Assembly: GCA_000231825.2 (NCBI GenBank)
Contig: JH720295.1
Span: forward strand, 614,465-652,205
Source: Tetrahymena elliotti 4EA
Taxonomy: Eukaryota > Ciliophora > Oligohymenophorea > Hymenostomatida > Tetrahymenidae
Length of the DNA: 37,741 nucleotides
Direction of reading: 5' to 3'
A program made the position numbers and the translations under genes. Below the pieces are notes generated by a model. That model saw nothing but the letters and a program-made list of their open reading frames with translations. It was not told the origin of the DNA and did not search any database. Shown in pieces: positions 11,015-22,759 of this stretch (position 1 is its first letter; each line of letters starts with the position of its first letter).

Positions 11015-11528
11015 ATGGATAATCTTATATCAAAGAAAGGGGACACGCTTATGACCGATTAAATAATATAGTTAGAGGAAAATATAATTTAACATTTCCT
11101 CAACAAAAATAAATATGAATATCAATAGGTTATAGGAAAAAGTAATTACGCTATGGTAGTAAAGGCATTTTCATAAAAATCATAGCGCATAGTAGCAATT
11201 AAAGTTCTTTAGAAGATTAGCAGACAAAACAAGATAGATTTACAATAATTTGAGAAAGAAATTAAGATTCTCTAAAATCTTAACAATGAGAGATACATTT
11301 TGTAAATAGTTGAAAAGATTTAGGATGATTAACTAGGATTAATTGCCATAGTTACTGAACTTTGCGATTGTAAATTAGATTTTCAAAATAATTTTCATTT
11401 ACATAGATTATCATAGGTAATCTAGAGACAATATTTGACTTAAATTAGATTGGTTATGAATAAGTCTTGGCTATGACATACCAGTTGTTGAGGGGTTTGC
11501 TTTTCCTTGAAGAAAATAGTATTATAAA
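11015..11528 (+). pseudogene. unit 3 head: kinase truncated before the catalytic loop
   Basis: Exon 1 (11015-11369) and the 47-nt intron (11370-11416) are intact. Residue 2 is Asp (MDNLISKK), so the N-myristoylation glycine is lost. The glycine loop reads VIGKSNYAMVVKAF; VAIK is kept. Exon 2 (from 11417) reads CNLETIFDL and on to LRGLLFLEENSII, then at about 11526 the sequence passes directly into the intron that precedes an LRR exon. The HGN loop, DYG, SPE, DVFSIG and linker segments are all deleted. Read through, the frame continues into the LRR region in the wrong phase. I regard it as a deletion-inactivated copy; no splice donor is obvious at the junction. Confidence 0.7.
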
Positions 11529-11640
11529 TGAATTTTTTTCTTTTTTTATTTACTTTATTCTTTATTTTTTACTTTCAATTTTCTTACTTATCATTGTTAT
11601 ATTTAAACAAATGAAAATAAAATTGTTATTTTCTGAGTAG

Positions 11641-13755
11641 TGGCAATTGTCTTGGAGCAGCAGGTGCAAAAAATATTGGAATGAGCTTAGAAAAGTGCCA
11701 AAATATCAGTTCTTTGTCTCTATCTCTTTAGTAATTTTGTTCTATTTTGATTTAATTAGGTTTTTGAGCAAATAATTAATTAATTCAGTACAAAACAATA
11801 AAAGAAAGTAAATAATAAAGCAACAAGTAAAAGCTGATTAAGATTAAATACTTATTTATCAATCAATCAATATATTTTCTTTTGTTCTAACTTTCAATTT
11901 TCTTATATATTATTTTCAAAATATAATTTTTATCTTCTGAGTAGTGGAAATAAACTTGGAAAAGAAGGAGTTAAAAATATTAGGATGAGCTTAGAAAAGT
12001 GCCAAAATATCAATTCTTTGAATCTCGATCTCAGGTAATTTTTTTAAGCACTAATTTAACAAGATTTTTAAGAAAATGATTAATTAATTAACCAAATAAG
12101 TAGATAAGTAAGTAGGTAGATAATTTTGATTAAATATTAATTTCAAATCAGTCAATTTTTAGATTTATTTACTTATTTCTTTATTTCTTATTTTCAATTT
12201 TCTTATCTATCAAATTTTATTTTTCAAAATAAATTAAAAAATTTGTTATTTTCTGAGTAGTAGTAATGATCTTGGTGCAGAAGAAACCAAAAATATTGGA
12301 ATGAGCTTAGAAAAATGTCAAAATATCACTTCTTTGAATCTCAATCTTGGGTAATTTTTTTTAATTTTTATTTAACTAGAATATTAAGCAAATGATAAAT
12401 ATAATTAAGTGAATAAGTAGCAGTATTTGATTAGATATTTATTTATCAAATAATCAATCAGTTTTTATTTATCTACTTTTTCCTTTAGTTCTTCATAATA
12501 AATTTTTTGTCTATCGCTTCTTATATTCAAAATAAATTTGTTATTTTCTGAGTAGGGACAATAATCTTGGAGTAGAAGGAGCAAAAAATATTGGAATGAG
12601 CTTAGAAAAATGCCAAAATATCACTTCTTTGGCTCTCGAACTCTAGTAACTTTGTTAAATACTTATTTAATTTGGATTATAAGCTAATGATTAATTTTGC
12701 ACAAAAAAAAGAAAGAAAATTAGTAAAGATTACTTTTGATAAAATTTATTTTTAATCAAATATTTTTATTTATTTACTTTTTTAATTTTCTTTTCTTATC
12801 TAGATCTTTTTAATTTTAATTTTAATATTTTCTGAGTAGTTAGAGTAATACATGCATGCATACATGCAATCGTGCATATAAATGGGCTCAGAAATACATA
12901 TTAAATTAATTAATATATTTATTTATATTTATATAGTTAGAGTAATATTGGTGCAAGAGGTGTATAAAATATTGGAATAAGCTTAGAAAAATGCCAAAAT
13001 ATCAGTTCTTTGAGTCTTTATCTGAGGTAATTTTGTTAAAATCTGATTTCATTAAGTTTTATGCAAATAATTAATGAAGAATTCTAGAATGATAGAAAAT
13101 TTGCTTTACCTATTTATTTAGCTTCCTACCTTCAATTTTGTTATCTATCTTCTTTAAATTAAAAAAAATTTGTTATTTTCTAACTAGTTCAAATAATCTT
13201 CGTACAAAAGGGGCAACAAATATTGGAATGAGCTTAGAAAAGTGCCAAAATATCAGGTCTCTCATTCTTGATATAAGGTAGCTTTCATAAATACTGATTT
13301 ATTTAGATATTTAGCAAATTAATAATTAAGAACTAAAGAATGAAAGAAAAAAAGTAAACAAATAAGTAAAAAAGTAAAATAGTTTTATTTTTTTACTTAT
13401 TTCATTATTTCGTACTTTCAATTCTTTCTATTGTCTCTAAACTTAAAAAAATTAAAAAAAATTTGTTATTTTCTGAGTAGTTCAAATAGCATTAGAGCAG
13501 AAGGAGCAAAATATATTTTAGTGAGCTTAGAAAAGTGCCAAAATATCAATTATTTCAGTTTCTAATTTTAGTAATTACATTAAATATTTTTAAACAAATG
13601 ATTGGCAATGAATCAATAAATTAATTATATTTTTTTATCCAATATTTGATTTTTTTTAATTTTTTAAAAGTGAAAATGATATTAGTGAAATAAAAGAATA
13701 AAAATTTAGATAAAAAGTTTTAAAAACAAAAAGATTAGTTAAATTAAAATTATGA
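11641..13755 (+). CDS. unit 3 LRR exon array, seven intact repeats plus terminal exon
   Basis: LRR exons: 11641-11730, 11945-12034, 12261-12350, 12556-12645, 12937-13026, 13188-13277 and 13481-13570, every one 90 nt and free of TGA, each carrying the L(E/G)KC(Q/N) signature and flanked by GT...AG phase-2 introns. The terminal exon 13671-13755 opens SENDISEIKEQ, continues with KTKRLVKLKL and ends at TGA 13753-13755. The acceptor of the fifth exon has been moved by a 97-bp insertion with a 14-bp direct repeat (12837-12947). The exons are fully open although the kinase head is deleted, so the array may have decayed only recently, or may still be used from an unrecognised start. Confidence 0.65.
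12837..12947. mobile_element. 97-bp insertion bounded by a 14-bp direct repeat at a splice acceptor
   Basis: TAGTTAGAGTAATA occurs exactly at 12837-12850 and 12934-12947. The first copy follows the normal TTTTCTGAG intron end, so an insertion at the intron/exon border duplicated the acceptor AG and the first exon bases. Between the copies lies CATGCATGCATACATGCA, an alternating purine-pyrimidine run, then A+T-rich DNA. It could be a small transposon, a remnant of a developmentally removed sequence, or a tandem duplication. A functional acceptor remains at 12936. Confidence 0.5.
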
Positions 13756-14658
13756 AATGATACTCATTGATGATTTTATAATTGACTAAAAGAATATAAA
13801 TATTTTAATAATCTTAAAAATTATTTACTTTTTGAATATTTGTATTTTAAAAAATAAAATTAATTTATTTTTTGTTTAACTTTTTATAGAGTTTAATATT
13901 GAAATTATTATTTTTTATTTTTTTATTAGTATTGCATAATTATGTCCAATACGTGGACAAAGTCTTATCCAGAACAGGATAATTAAAAATGAATTGACAT
14001 TAATATCCATCGAAGACAAAAAGTTGTCTTGAATATGGGTAAATTTTTATCCATTCTGAATAATTAATTTTTCTGAGTATCTTAAAATTAAGTTTATTAA
14101 GAATCATCTTATTTTATTAGAATTTAATAATCATTATTAAAAACTAAATCAAATTCTCTTTATTTATTTAATTTTTACTTGTAATATAAATAGCTATTCT
14201 CTTAATATTTTTTTTATTTTGAGTATTTTAAATTGGATTTTAGTAAGTTCTCTGAAATTTTACAAATTAAAATAAAAATAATAAATATAAATCAGGAGGG
14301 TCTTAATTTTTAATTATTTCACTACTTTGAAAGTAAAATTTTAATTAATTAATAAATATTGAATTTTAGATAAAAATAATGATAAATTTACATCCGCCTT
14401 CATGAATAAGGGTCTTTAAATTAATATAATTTAATATATGAATATAAAATTAATAAAAATTAAAATAAGATTTTAAAAACAAAAATTAAATATGAATACA
14501 AAATATTTTAGAGATTATTTGCTTTTTAAATAATTCATAAGTTTTTACAATTTTTCAAAAAATAAATCTGAAGAAATCAAAATAAAACGTAGAAATGAAT
14601 TATTAGATTATTTAAAAAGCAGCAATGTATGTATTTTCATTTAAAAGATGTAATTATT
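13756..14658. other. convergent intergenic stretch between unit 3 and the minus-strand array
   Basis: No gene is visible. A patch near 13940-14060 is richer in G+C (ACGTGGACAAAG, CATCCGCC nearby) but holds no open frame of note. Units on both sides end here, so both 3' UTRs are probably inside. Confidence 0.4.
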
Positions 14659-17600
14659 TCAGCATTAGTATGATAATTTAACTAGTCTTTTTATTTTTGA
14701 AAGCTTTAATCTCAATCTTTTTGCTCCTTTTTGACTAATATCATTTTAACTTTTAAAAAATATTAAAAAAAGTAAAATGTGAATTGAATTTGAAAAAAAA
14801 AAATTAAAAAATGAGACAAATGATATGTAAACAAATTATCAATTTAAAAGTTAAAATCTATTTAAAACTCAAAATTTTTACTTAATATAAAGAATCAAAG
14901 TTTAGAGATTAAAATATCTTGCTAACTGAGATCCTAATCCTTATGCTCCTATTTCCCCTATCATATTTAACCTTTGAAAAAATTATTAAAAATATTAAAA
15001 GATTGAGCAAAGATATATCTAAAGAATATGTAAAAAAAATTAAAATCTAATAAATGAAAATCAAAAAGCTAATATTAAGTAAACCCAAATCAATCAATCA
15101 ATAACTCACTCACAAATTAAAGATTTAATTTATTCAAAAATGCATAAATAATGTTAAAATATTATTTTTACTGTAGTTAAAGAGTCAAAGTCGAGAGTTT
15201 AGAACATTTTGCTAAATCAGCTCCTAATCCCTAAGCCCCCATTTCACAAATATTATTTTGGCTTTAAAAAAAATTATAATTTTTGAAAAAAAGAATATTT
15301 AAAGAATGATAAAATATGAATTTAATTTTAAAAAAAAATAATAAATATTAAAGAGATTGATATTCAGTTAATCTTATTAAATACAAAATTAATATTGACA
15401 CACTACTATTACCATAGTATTAGAGTTAAAGTTTAGAGATTACAGCAATTTGATATACCTGATCCTAGTCCTTATACCCCTATTTTACCTAAATTATTTT
15501 CTCTTTAAAAAAATTAAAAATAAATCTTGAATTAGGAAATATTAAAAGAGTGACAAAGCAATTAAAATTGAATTAAATTATCAACATGTAAAGAAAATTA
15601 TGTTAAATAAACCCAAATTAGTCAGTTATTCATAAATTTAATTAAGTCTGTGTTTATTCTAAAATATATTGAAAGATTATATTTACCTTAGGTCAAGAGT
15701 TAAATTTTGGAGATTCAAACACTTTCCTAATTCAGATGCTAATCCTGAAGTACCCATTTCACCGATATTATTCTCGCTTTTAAAATATTGTAAAAATAAA
15801 TATTAAATAAAGAATCATTTTCAAAATGAGTAAAAAATAAAAATGTGAAACAAATTTGAAAAGAAAAAGGAAGAATTAATGAGCTAAATAAATATCAAGT
15901 AAACTCAAAAACATATTGAAGCTCTTATTCAAAAGTTAATGATATATTGAAACACTACTATTACTTAAGATAAAGAGCCAAGGTTTAGAGATTAATACAT
16001 TTTGCTAAGCCATTTCCTATTCTTTAGGCACTAATTTCATCAAAATTATTGTTTCTTTTAAAAAATAATGAAAATAAAATAAGTATTGATAAATGATATT
16101 TGAAGAAAAATAAAGAAATAAATGAGTGAATATTATATAATTATTAATCAATCACTCTAAATAGAGTCTTCATTAATTCAAAAATGAATAATTAATTTTA
16201 AAACATTATTTTTACGAAAAGATTAGAGTCAAAGTTTAGAGATTAAAGCATTTTGCTAAGTCTTATCCTAATCCCTATGCACCCATTTGGCCTATATTAT
16301 TTACCCTTTTCAAAAATAAAAATATAAATAATGAATGAAAAAAAGTGTAAATGTGGATTAAATTTTAAATCAAAAAACAAAAATTAATTGATCAACAATT
16401 TTCAGAAACCAAAATTAATGGATGATAAATTAATGGATTTAAACAATATTTTTACAGGAAGTTGAGAGTCAAAGTTTAGAGATTCTAGCACTTTGCTAAG
16501 CCTGATCCTAATCCTAATACCCCCATTTCGCCAATACTATTCTAGCTTTTAATGTATTAAAAAAATAAATATTGAATAATTAAATTTTTAAAATAAAAAA
16601 GATTTAAGTATAAAAAAAGCGAAAATTAATAAGAATACAATCAACCCCTCTAAATAATTTCTTTATAAATTCAAAATATTTTATTTAAGTTTGTTTTGAA
16701 AGACTATTTTTACCTTAAGTAAAGAGCCAAAGTTTAGATATTTGAGCATTAAGCTAATGCAGTTCCTAATTCTTATGCTCCTGTCTCACCTAAATTATTC
16801 CCACTTTTAAAAATTAAAAAAATATTTTAATATTAAATAATTTATTAGATTGAGTAAAGGATTAACATATGAGTTTAATTTCAAACAAAAATCAAAATTA
16901 ATTAATTTTTTATTAACTAAACCTAAATTAATCAATTGCTTATTATAATAGCCTTTATTAGCTCAAAAATTCATAATTAATATTGAAAGACTAATATTAC
17001 TGTAAGTAAAGAGTCAAATTTTAGAGATTCGAGCATTTTGATAAGCCAGATGCTAATCCTTAGATGCCTATTTGACCAATATTATTGTTGCTTTTAAAAA
17101 TAGGAAAAATAATAATAGAATAAAGAAATATTTAGAGAATGAAGAAAAGATTAAATGTGAATTAAAAACCAAATATCTTATAAAAATTAAAGAGCAAGAT
17201 ATCATGCAAATACATGAGTCAGTAACTCGTAATAAATATAAAATGTTAAATCTCTATTTTTACATGAGATTAAGAGTCAAAGTTTAGAGATTAGAGCATT
17301 TTGCTAAACCAGATCCTAATCCTTATGCCCCCTTCTCTCTAATAATATTGCAGCTTATTTAAAAAAATTAATTTTATTATAAAACATATAAAGAAAGGAA
17401 AAAAGATAAAAGTATGGATGTAATAAAAAAAACTAAAAATAAATTAGTGAGTCAGATAAACCTAAATTTATCAATCCCTCATTAGTCAAATTTATTTATT
17501 CAATTTGAATAATTAAAATTTAAAAGCTGTTTTTACTATAGGTCAATATTCAAATCTTAGAGATTAGAACATTTTGCTAATTCAGACCCTAATGCTTATG

Positions 17601-17860
17601 CCTCGGTTTCACCAATAACACGGAAAAAGCTTTTAAAAAGTAATATTAATAAATATCAAAGAAAAAACAGTGGGAAAAAATCAAATTTATGAAGTAAATC
17701 AACCAGTTATCCATAAATTTAAGTTTTCATTTTTTCAAAAACTCATAATTAATATTAAAAATATTAGTTCTACTTTTCTATAGCTAAAATTTAGTATTTA
17801 GAGCATCCTTTTAACTCATATTCTAATCTTTTTAAGAGATTGTTATCAAAATCATATTAT
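14659..17860 (-). CDS. minus-strand LRR exon array, twelve repeats plus terminal exon, 5' end not found
   Basis: Read on the minus strand from 17860 down. LRR exons (plus coordinates): 17774-17860 (87 nt, degenerate), 17537-17629 (93), then eleven-series exons 17264-17353, 17001-17090, 16714-16803, 16456-16545, 16216-16305, 15965-16054, 15687-15776, 15413-15502, 15172-15261 and 14882-14971, all 90 nt, phase 2, none with TGA. A typical repeat reads NNIGEMGAQGLGSGLAKC then SNLQTLTL. The terminal exon 14659-14749 opens QNDISQKGAKRL, continues with KIKRLVKL and stops at TGA 14659-14661; this is the same tail as in the plus-strand units. Every acceptor is of the TTTTAAAAG type, unlike the CTGAGTAG of the plus arrays. 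No kinase head is visible; the 5' end may lie in or beyond the gap at 18334. Likely a working gene of the same family but a separate lineage. Confidence 0.75.
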
Positions 17861-19090
17861 CTTTTAAATAATAAAATTTGCATGAATAAAGAAATATTTT
17901 AAGAATGAAAAAAGATAAAAATATGAATTAAAACTGAAAACAAAAGATAAAAATAATGAGCCTCCTATCTATTAAACCTAAAATAGATCATTTATTAATC
18001 TTTATTTATTTAAAAATGAATAATTAATTTTGACATTTTAGGTACTATGATATATATCACCGCAAAGATTCAATCAAGATTTACCTATTATTTTTAAAAT
18101 AAGTTTATAAATTTACCTCATAGTAATATAAAGATTGTTGTATGAAACTAAATCTGTGCTTATTAGCTTTTGATTGAAAAATATTTTAATTTTTTTTTTT
18201 TCAAGTCTTAAAAATTAAATAAAGTACATTTGCAAAATCTCTAAAATATTTTATATTCTACATTTACTTATTTTTTAAAATTTATTTAATAATCAAGTTA
18301 AATTGAATATTAATTCATATATATATTGAATTANNNNNNNNNNNNNNNNNNNNNNNNNNNNNNNNNNNNNNNNNNNNNNNNNNNNNNNNNNNNNNNNNNN
18401 NNNNNNNNNNNNNNNNNNNNNNNNNNNNNNNNNNNNTATTTATATTAAAAAATAGATTGATTTTTGATAATTTATCTATATATATACTTATATATATATA
18501 TATAATATTTATAGATTTTGAAAAGTAAAGCAAATATCTATTTATTTTCTTTAAATATTAATTTGTTTGGATTAAAAATGTTCAAAAATATAAATGAATT
18601 TGAAGACTTTTGTTTTAAATATTTTAAATCTTACATCAAAAATATCTTTTTTTAATTCTGAAATGTAAAATTGCTATCAAAGTATTAAACAAAAAATAAT
18701 TTTAAATATTTAGAAAAATTAAAAAATTTAAATTGATTTTCTTTTTTTAAAATGTTTCTCCTTAAATCAAATATGAATCATATTTTTTCTATTCATTATT
18801 TAATTTGAATATTAAAATAGAAAAACTGGGATATTGTTTAATATATTATTTTGATTATACTTATATCAAAAAGAATTGTTATAAACTCTACTTACGAATT
18901 ATGACAAGAATGATTTATTGATATCCTTTTTTCTATATAAATTATCAAGATAAATTCTTATTTCGATATGCTTTTTGAACGATTAAAAAGTTCTATCTAA
19001 ACATATTTCTTTTCATTATTAATTAATTAATTAATAAAAAACAAATAAAAATTGCGATAAAAGAAAAGTAAAATAACAAAACATAAAATA
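17861..19090. other. stretch upstream of the minus array and of the UBA-NYN gene, with the gap
   Basis: This should hold the 5' end of the minus-strand array gene and the promoter of the plus-strand gene at 19091. A possible minus-strand exon around 18112-18170 is too poor to call. Poly-AT runs (TATATATA) flank the gap on both sides. I see no kinase motifs on either strand. Confidence 0.4.
18334..18436. other. assembly gap, 103 Ns
   Basis: A run of Ns sits between TA-rich repeats. True length is unknown. It falls where the 5' end of the minus-strand LRR gene would be expected. Confidence 0.95.
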
Positions 19091-20210
19091 ATGGATAATA
19101 CTGAAGTGAGAGCTTAAGGATCTAAGAATTTGTGCAGCAAATGTGATAGATGCATGTAAAGAATTTTAGATAAAGTAAAGAGATTTGGCTTTGAAACCTA
19201 ATACCAAGCTCTATTAAACTTAGGATATTAAGATGAAAGATTGATCTTTAGAGCTCTCAAAAGAAATAAAGGAGATGTTACTTTGGCTGAAGAATTCATC
19301 AATACCAGCCCTCCTAAAAAAGAAAGACATCAAAGAAAAGGATCTCAAGAGAGATAAAAATTTGATAAAGAAGAAAAGAGAAAATTCAGAAAAGAGAGAA
19401 GTCCATCAAAAAGAAAAGATAAACTTGAAAAGATGGAATAAGAAATGCCTGATTTCGAACAACTTAATGAATAGCTTTGCAAATTAGGTTTTGATGATGC
19501 TAAAGAAAACTTCAAAGCACTCAAAAAGAATGAGAGAGATCCTCAAAAAGCTGCTGATCATTTGAAACTCAAGTAATCTCTCAAGGACATCTAACTCTGC
19601 TAATCCTTTTCAAAAGGTCAGTTAGACAAAATTTTCGTTGATTGCAACAATTGCTTCTTTATTGAAAGAAATTTCATCAAGCTATCAGTCAAGGGTGAAT
19701 ACAAGCAAGTTGAATAGAAAATAGCAAAAATCATGAAGTTGTTCTAAACTAGCTATGAAAGCAAAATAGAAATTGTGCTCGTTTTTGATAACTCTTCTAT
19801 GATGAAAGACGAAGCTCTTATCTAGCAATTCTCTGACAATTACTTCAAGCTTTTTAACTCTAAGCCTCAATTTAAGAACGCTGACGATGCTCTTGTTCAT
19901 TTGGCTTCTCTTGAAAGTACTGAAGCATAATCAAGAATCATGTTCGTCACTAGCGACTAGATGCTTCAAGCTCGTTTGATGGAGAAGAATGTTTAGAACA
20001 TCATGTCTTCAAAGAGGTTCTTTAGCTTCATCAGAGACAATTTCATCGGCAGCAATGCTTATTAAGCTGTCGTTGATTAATGATTTGATTAACAAGTCTT
20101 TACTTACTCATTTACTTGTTAATTACGAAGATGCATTTCCTCAGCAATTTAATATTGAAAGTTTCAATAAGGCTGAAGGCAATTATAAAAATCAAAAACT
20201 AAATAAATGA
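19091..20210 (+). CDS. UBA-UBA-NYN/PIN-like domain protein, candidate RNase
   Basis: From ATG 19091 the ciliate-code frame is open to TGA 20081-20083 (330 residues) with many TAA/TAG glutamines. A short Cys cluster (C15, C18, C21) comes first. Residues 33-70 look like a UBA fold (FETQYQALLNLGY, then ALKRNKGDVTLAEEFI), residues 121-160 like a second (FEQLNEQLCKLGFDDA). A Lys/Arg-rich linker lies between. Residues 180-312 resemble an NYN/PIN metal-dependent RNase: IFVDCNNCFF (D184), IVLVFDNSS (D233), NADDALVHL (D265/D266) and RIMFVTSDQML (D289) give the four expected acidic positions. A second frame from 20097 to TGA 20210 also looks coding (LLVNYEDAFPQQF); removing 20072-20096 (25 nt, GT...AG) joins them in phase and gives 364 residues. 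Codons are richer in G+C than neighbours, hinting at strong expression. Role in RNA turnover or ubiquitin signalling is inferred. Confidence 0.8.
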
Positions 20211-20686
20211 GTATAATCTTAAGGGTGGGTGGTTGGCATTCAATTTACTTTATAAAAGTGAATTAATTTATAGATGAAAAGCAGGTTTAAACTATCTAAA
20301 ACCATGCTTATCATCTATTTATATATCATATAAAAATAATATAATTATCATATATATATAGAAATAATTAGTCTTCAAAAATTTATATTCGTATCACACA
20401 AAACATGAATTTAATTTTGAATGAACTTTTACAAATATTTCAATCATTTTTTCTTTGCTGCTTTATCAAATAGAAATTTATTATAGAAGAAATCAATTAC
20501 CGTAAGGACTCGTAAAGGTTTGTTTTGCTAATAGTAAGACCACCTTATTTTTTGAAAATATAAATTTTAATGCTTATTTTTTTAGATTTGATGGTATTTA
20601 ATGAAAAATAAAAGAAACAAGGTAAATATGTATAAATAAAGCATGAAAAAGACTAATATTTGAATTATTTGTATGAAAATTTATTA
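20211..20686. other. convergent intergenic stretch
   Basis: It lies between the ends of the UBA-NYN gene and the minus-strand LRR gene. It starts with GGGTGGGTGG at about 20223 and holds no supported frame; it is probably two 3' UTRs. Confidence 0.4.
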
Positions 20687-22370
20687 TCAATATCTCATTT
20701 CATAAAAAACTAAATGTTTGAGGAGTTTGTAAATACAATTAGTAACATGCTCTCCAATAGCATCACTGACAACTAAATTGTTTAAATAATTCAATCTGCT
20801 TATTTCTTTAATTAATTATGAGTAGAATTCTTCTTCAGCATCATAATACTATAGAGATAGTTTTAATGATTTGAGCTGAGAGCACTATCCTATATATTTA
20901 GCTATTTATAGTAAAAACTTTTCTTTGTAATTTCCTTCATCATCACTAATATCCAAAGTAAAATGATCAATATTCAATTTGGGGAGAAATTCAAATTATC
21001 CTGTAAAAGTTTTTGTATACAATTTGTTATTAGAAACTTCAAGCACCAATCTTTTGAGATTTTTAAAGTTTTTTAATTCATCATTGATTTTTTAAAATTA
21101 ACCATTTATTTTGATTGTATTTAAATACAATTCTAAATTAGTTAATTAACTTTGTTATTTCAATAAATTAGCTATTTAATCGCCACTTATTTTGATTTGA
21201 TTTAGATTAACTGCAAGGGATTCTAACTCCTTTAAATTTTCTATTGATTTAAGCACTTTATTGAATTGATCCTGCTTTATTTCACTTAAGCTGTCCAAAT
21301 TTATAGAGAATTTCTTCAAGTTTGTTTTACTGTTTATCATTTTACTAAGATCCTAAAATAAAATCTTTTGAAACCCAGAGTATCCTGAAAATGACAAGCT
21401 TAGATCTTCTATATGTCTGTTTTAACCAATAGCTTGAAAAAGCTCTTAAACATCTTTTAAAACTAAAGAACAATTGTGTTCCTCAAACTTTATTAATAAA
21501 GTCTTTAAGTTATTAGCTTATTCAATATACTCAGCAAAATCATTTATTTCTACTATTGCATTAGTCACTTCATTAAAGCCAAGGCTTAGATATTATAGAT
21601 TTGGAAGACTCTTTAAAGACTTGCTGAGATTTTTAAAGTGATTTGTAGATTCTAAACCTGAAATGATCATACTAAATTACTCTAATTTCTTTAAGTTAGC
21701 CACATTTTAGCAGAATTTATTGAGTTCAGCTTAAAAATTTTTTTCTTTTGAATAAGTACACTCTAAATCAACATAAAGATTTTTTAAATGAACTTGTCTC
21801 TCTAAAAAAGAAAAAAATTGCTTGAACTGTTTTTCATGAGGTTAGTAGCCTTTGATTTATAAATTTTCAAGTAAAGAAACTTTCTCCATTCTATTAAAAT
21901 AATCATAATCTACTGCTATTTCATTTTCCAAAAATAGTGTAAGAATTTTCAAACTCTTAAAGCTGGCATTAGCTAAAGCTAGTTTTTAATCAATAAACTG
22001 CTAAGATTCTTCATCACTATCAAATAATTCTTTAGAATTTTAATAATTCACTAGTAAACTAGAGATCATTTTATCTATGTTTTTTTAATATTACAAACAA
22101 TATCTGTCTGATAATAATATATTACTCTAAAGATATTTGTGATATTATTTATTAAGTATTTTGATTATTTAATTAATATTCATATCTTTGTTAATATCCC
22201 TACTTTTTTTGTAGCAGGAATCAACAAATTAAATTTATTAATTTTATCAATAAATCTTGATTTTCTTGAAAAATCAATGGAAAAGTGTTACTTGATTGTA
22301 TTTAATCTTTTAAAATCAATTAAATAACTTCATCATCATAAAATTGCATTTTTGGAAGTATTTTATTCAT
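20687..22370 (-). CDS. long leucine-rich-repeat protein without cassette exons
   Basis: The minus-strand frame is continuous from ATG at 22183 down to TGA 20687-20689 (498 residues), with many TAA/TAG glutamines. It carries irregular leucine repeats such as NLKELESLAVNLNQI, NLKRLVLEVSNN and QLKSLKLSLQYYD, spaced about 35-70 residues. A better N-terminus is offered by ATG 22370 (MNKILPKMQFYDDEVIQLIL): exon 22226-22370, a 118-nt intron 22108-22225 (GTTGAT...TATCAG), then 20687-22107, giving 521 residues in frame. I prefer this model, but the GTTGAT donor is unusual. No signal peptide, kinase or other domain is seen. Its repeats and single-exon body differ from the 90-nt cassette family around it. 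Probably a protein-binding scaffold; partner unknown. Confidence 0.75.
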
Positions 22371-22759
22371 TTATTATTTATTGTTAATTTATTTATTAGG
22401 TTTGTAATGAAAAATTTATGATTTGGACAACAAATTAATATTTATTTTCGAAAATTGTTTTAAATTTTGAATATCAAGTTATATAAAAACTCTTTTAAAA
22501 ATTTATTTTTTATATTTAGATTTTTTAGTTATTAAATTTAGATTTGCCTTGATAAACATTTCATTTTTTTCTATTTTTAAATTAACTTCTAAATAGTGTG
22601 TGTGCTAACATTTTAAAAATGATAAAACTAAATGAATTTGAAAACTAAATAGAAATAACTATTTCATTAAAAAGGCTGAAATTGCTTTATTTATTTAGAA
22701 ATAAAAATTATAATTAAGATTAGATAAAAATTTAATTTAAAAAAATTCAGATAAGTAAT
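22371..22759. other. divergent upstream stretch between the LRR gene and unit 4
   Basis: The two genes point away from each other, so both promoters should lie here. The TCAAGCAG upstream motif of units 1, 2 and 5 is not recognisable; only the bases just before the unit 4 start (AGTAATATGGG) are shared. Confidence 0.4.

Noticed and set aside
17072..17287. 71-codon plus-strand frame
   Set aside because: It overlaps two intact minus-strand LRR exons (17001-17090, 17264-17353) and their intron, so it is a shadow.
14882..17860. Non-coding 240-290 bp satellite repeat
   Set aside because: On the plus strand it looks like a tandem DNA repeat, but the minus strand reads as intact 90-nt LRR exons with splice sites.
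18437..18520. Minus-strand frame across the gap
   Set aside because: It depends on Ns and TA repeats; no support.
19685..19900. 71-codon minus-strand frame
   Set aside because: Antisense shadow of the UBA-NYN gene, which has clear coding features on the plus strand.
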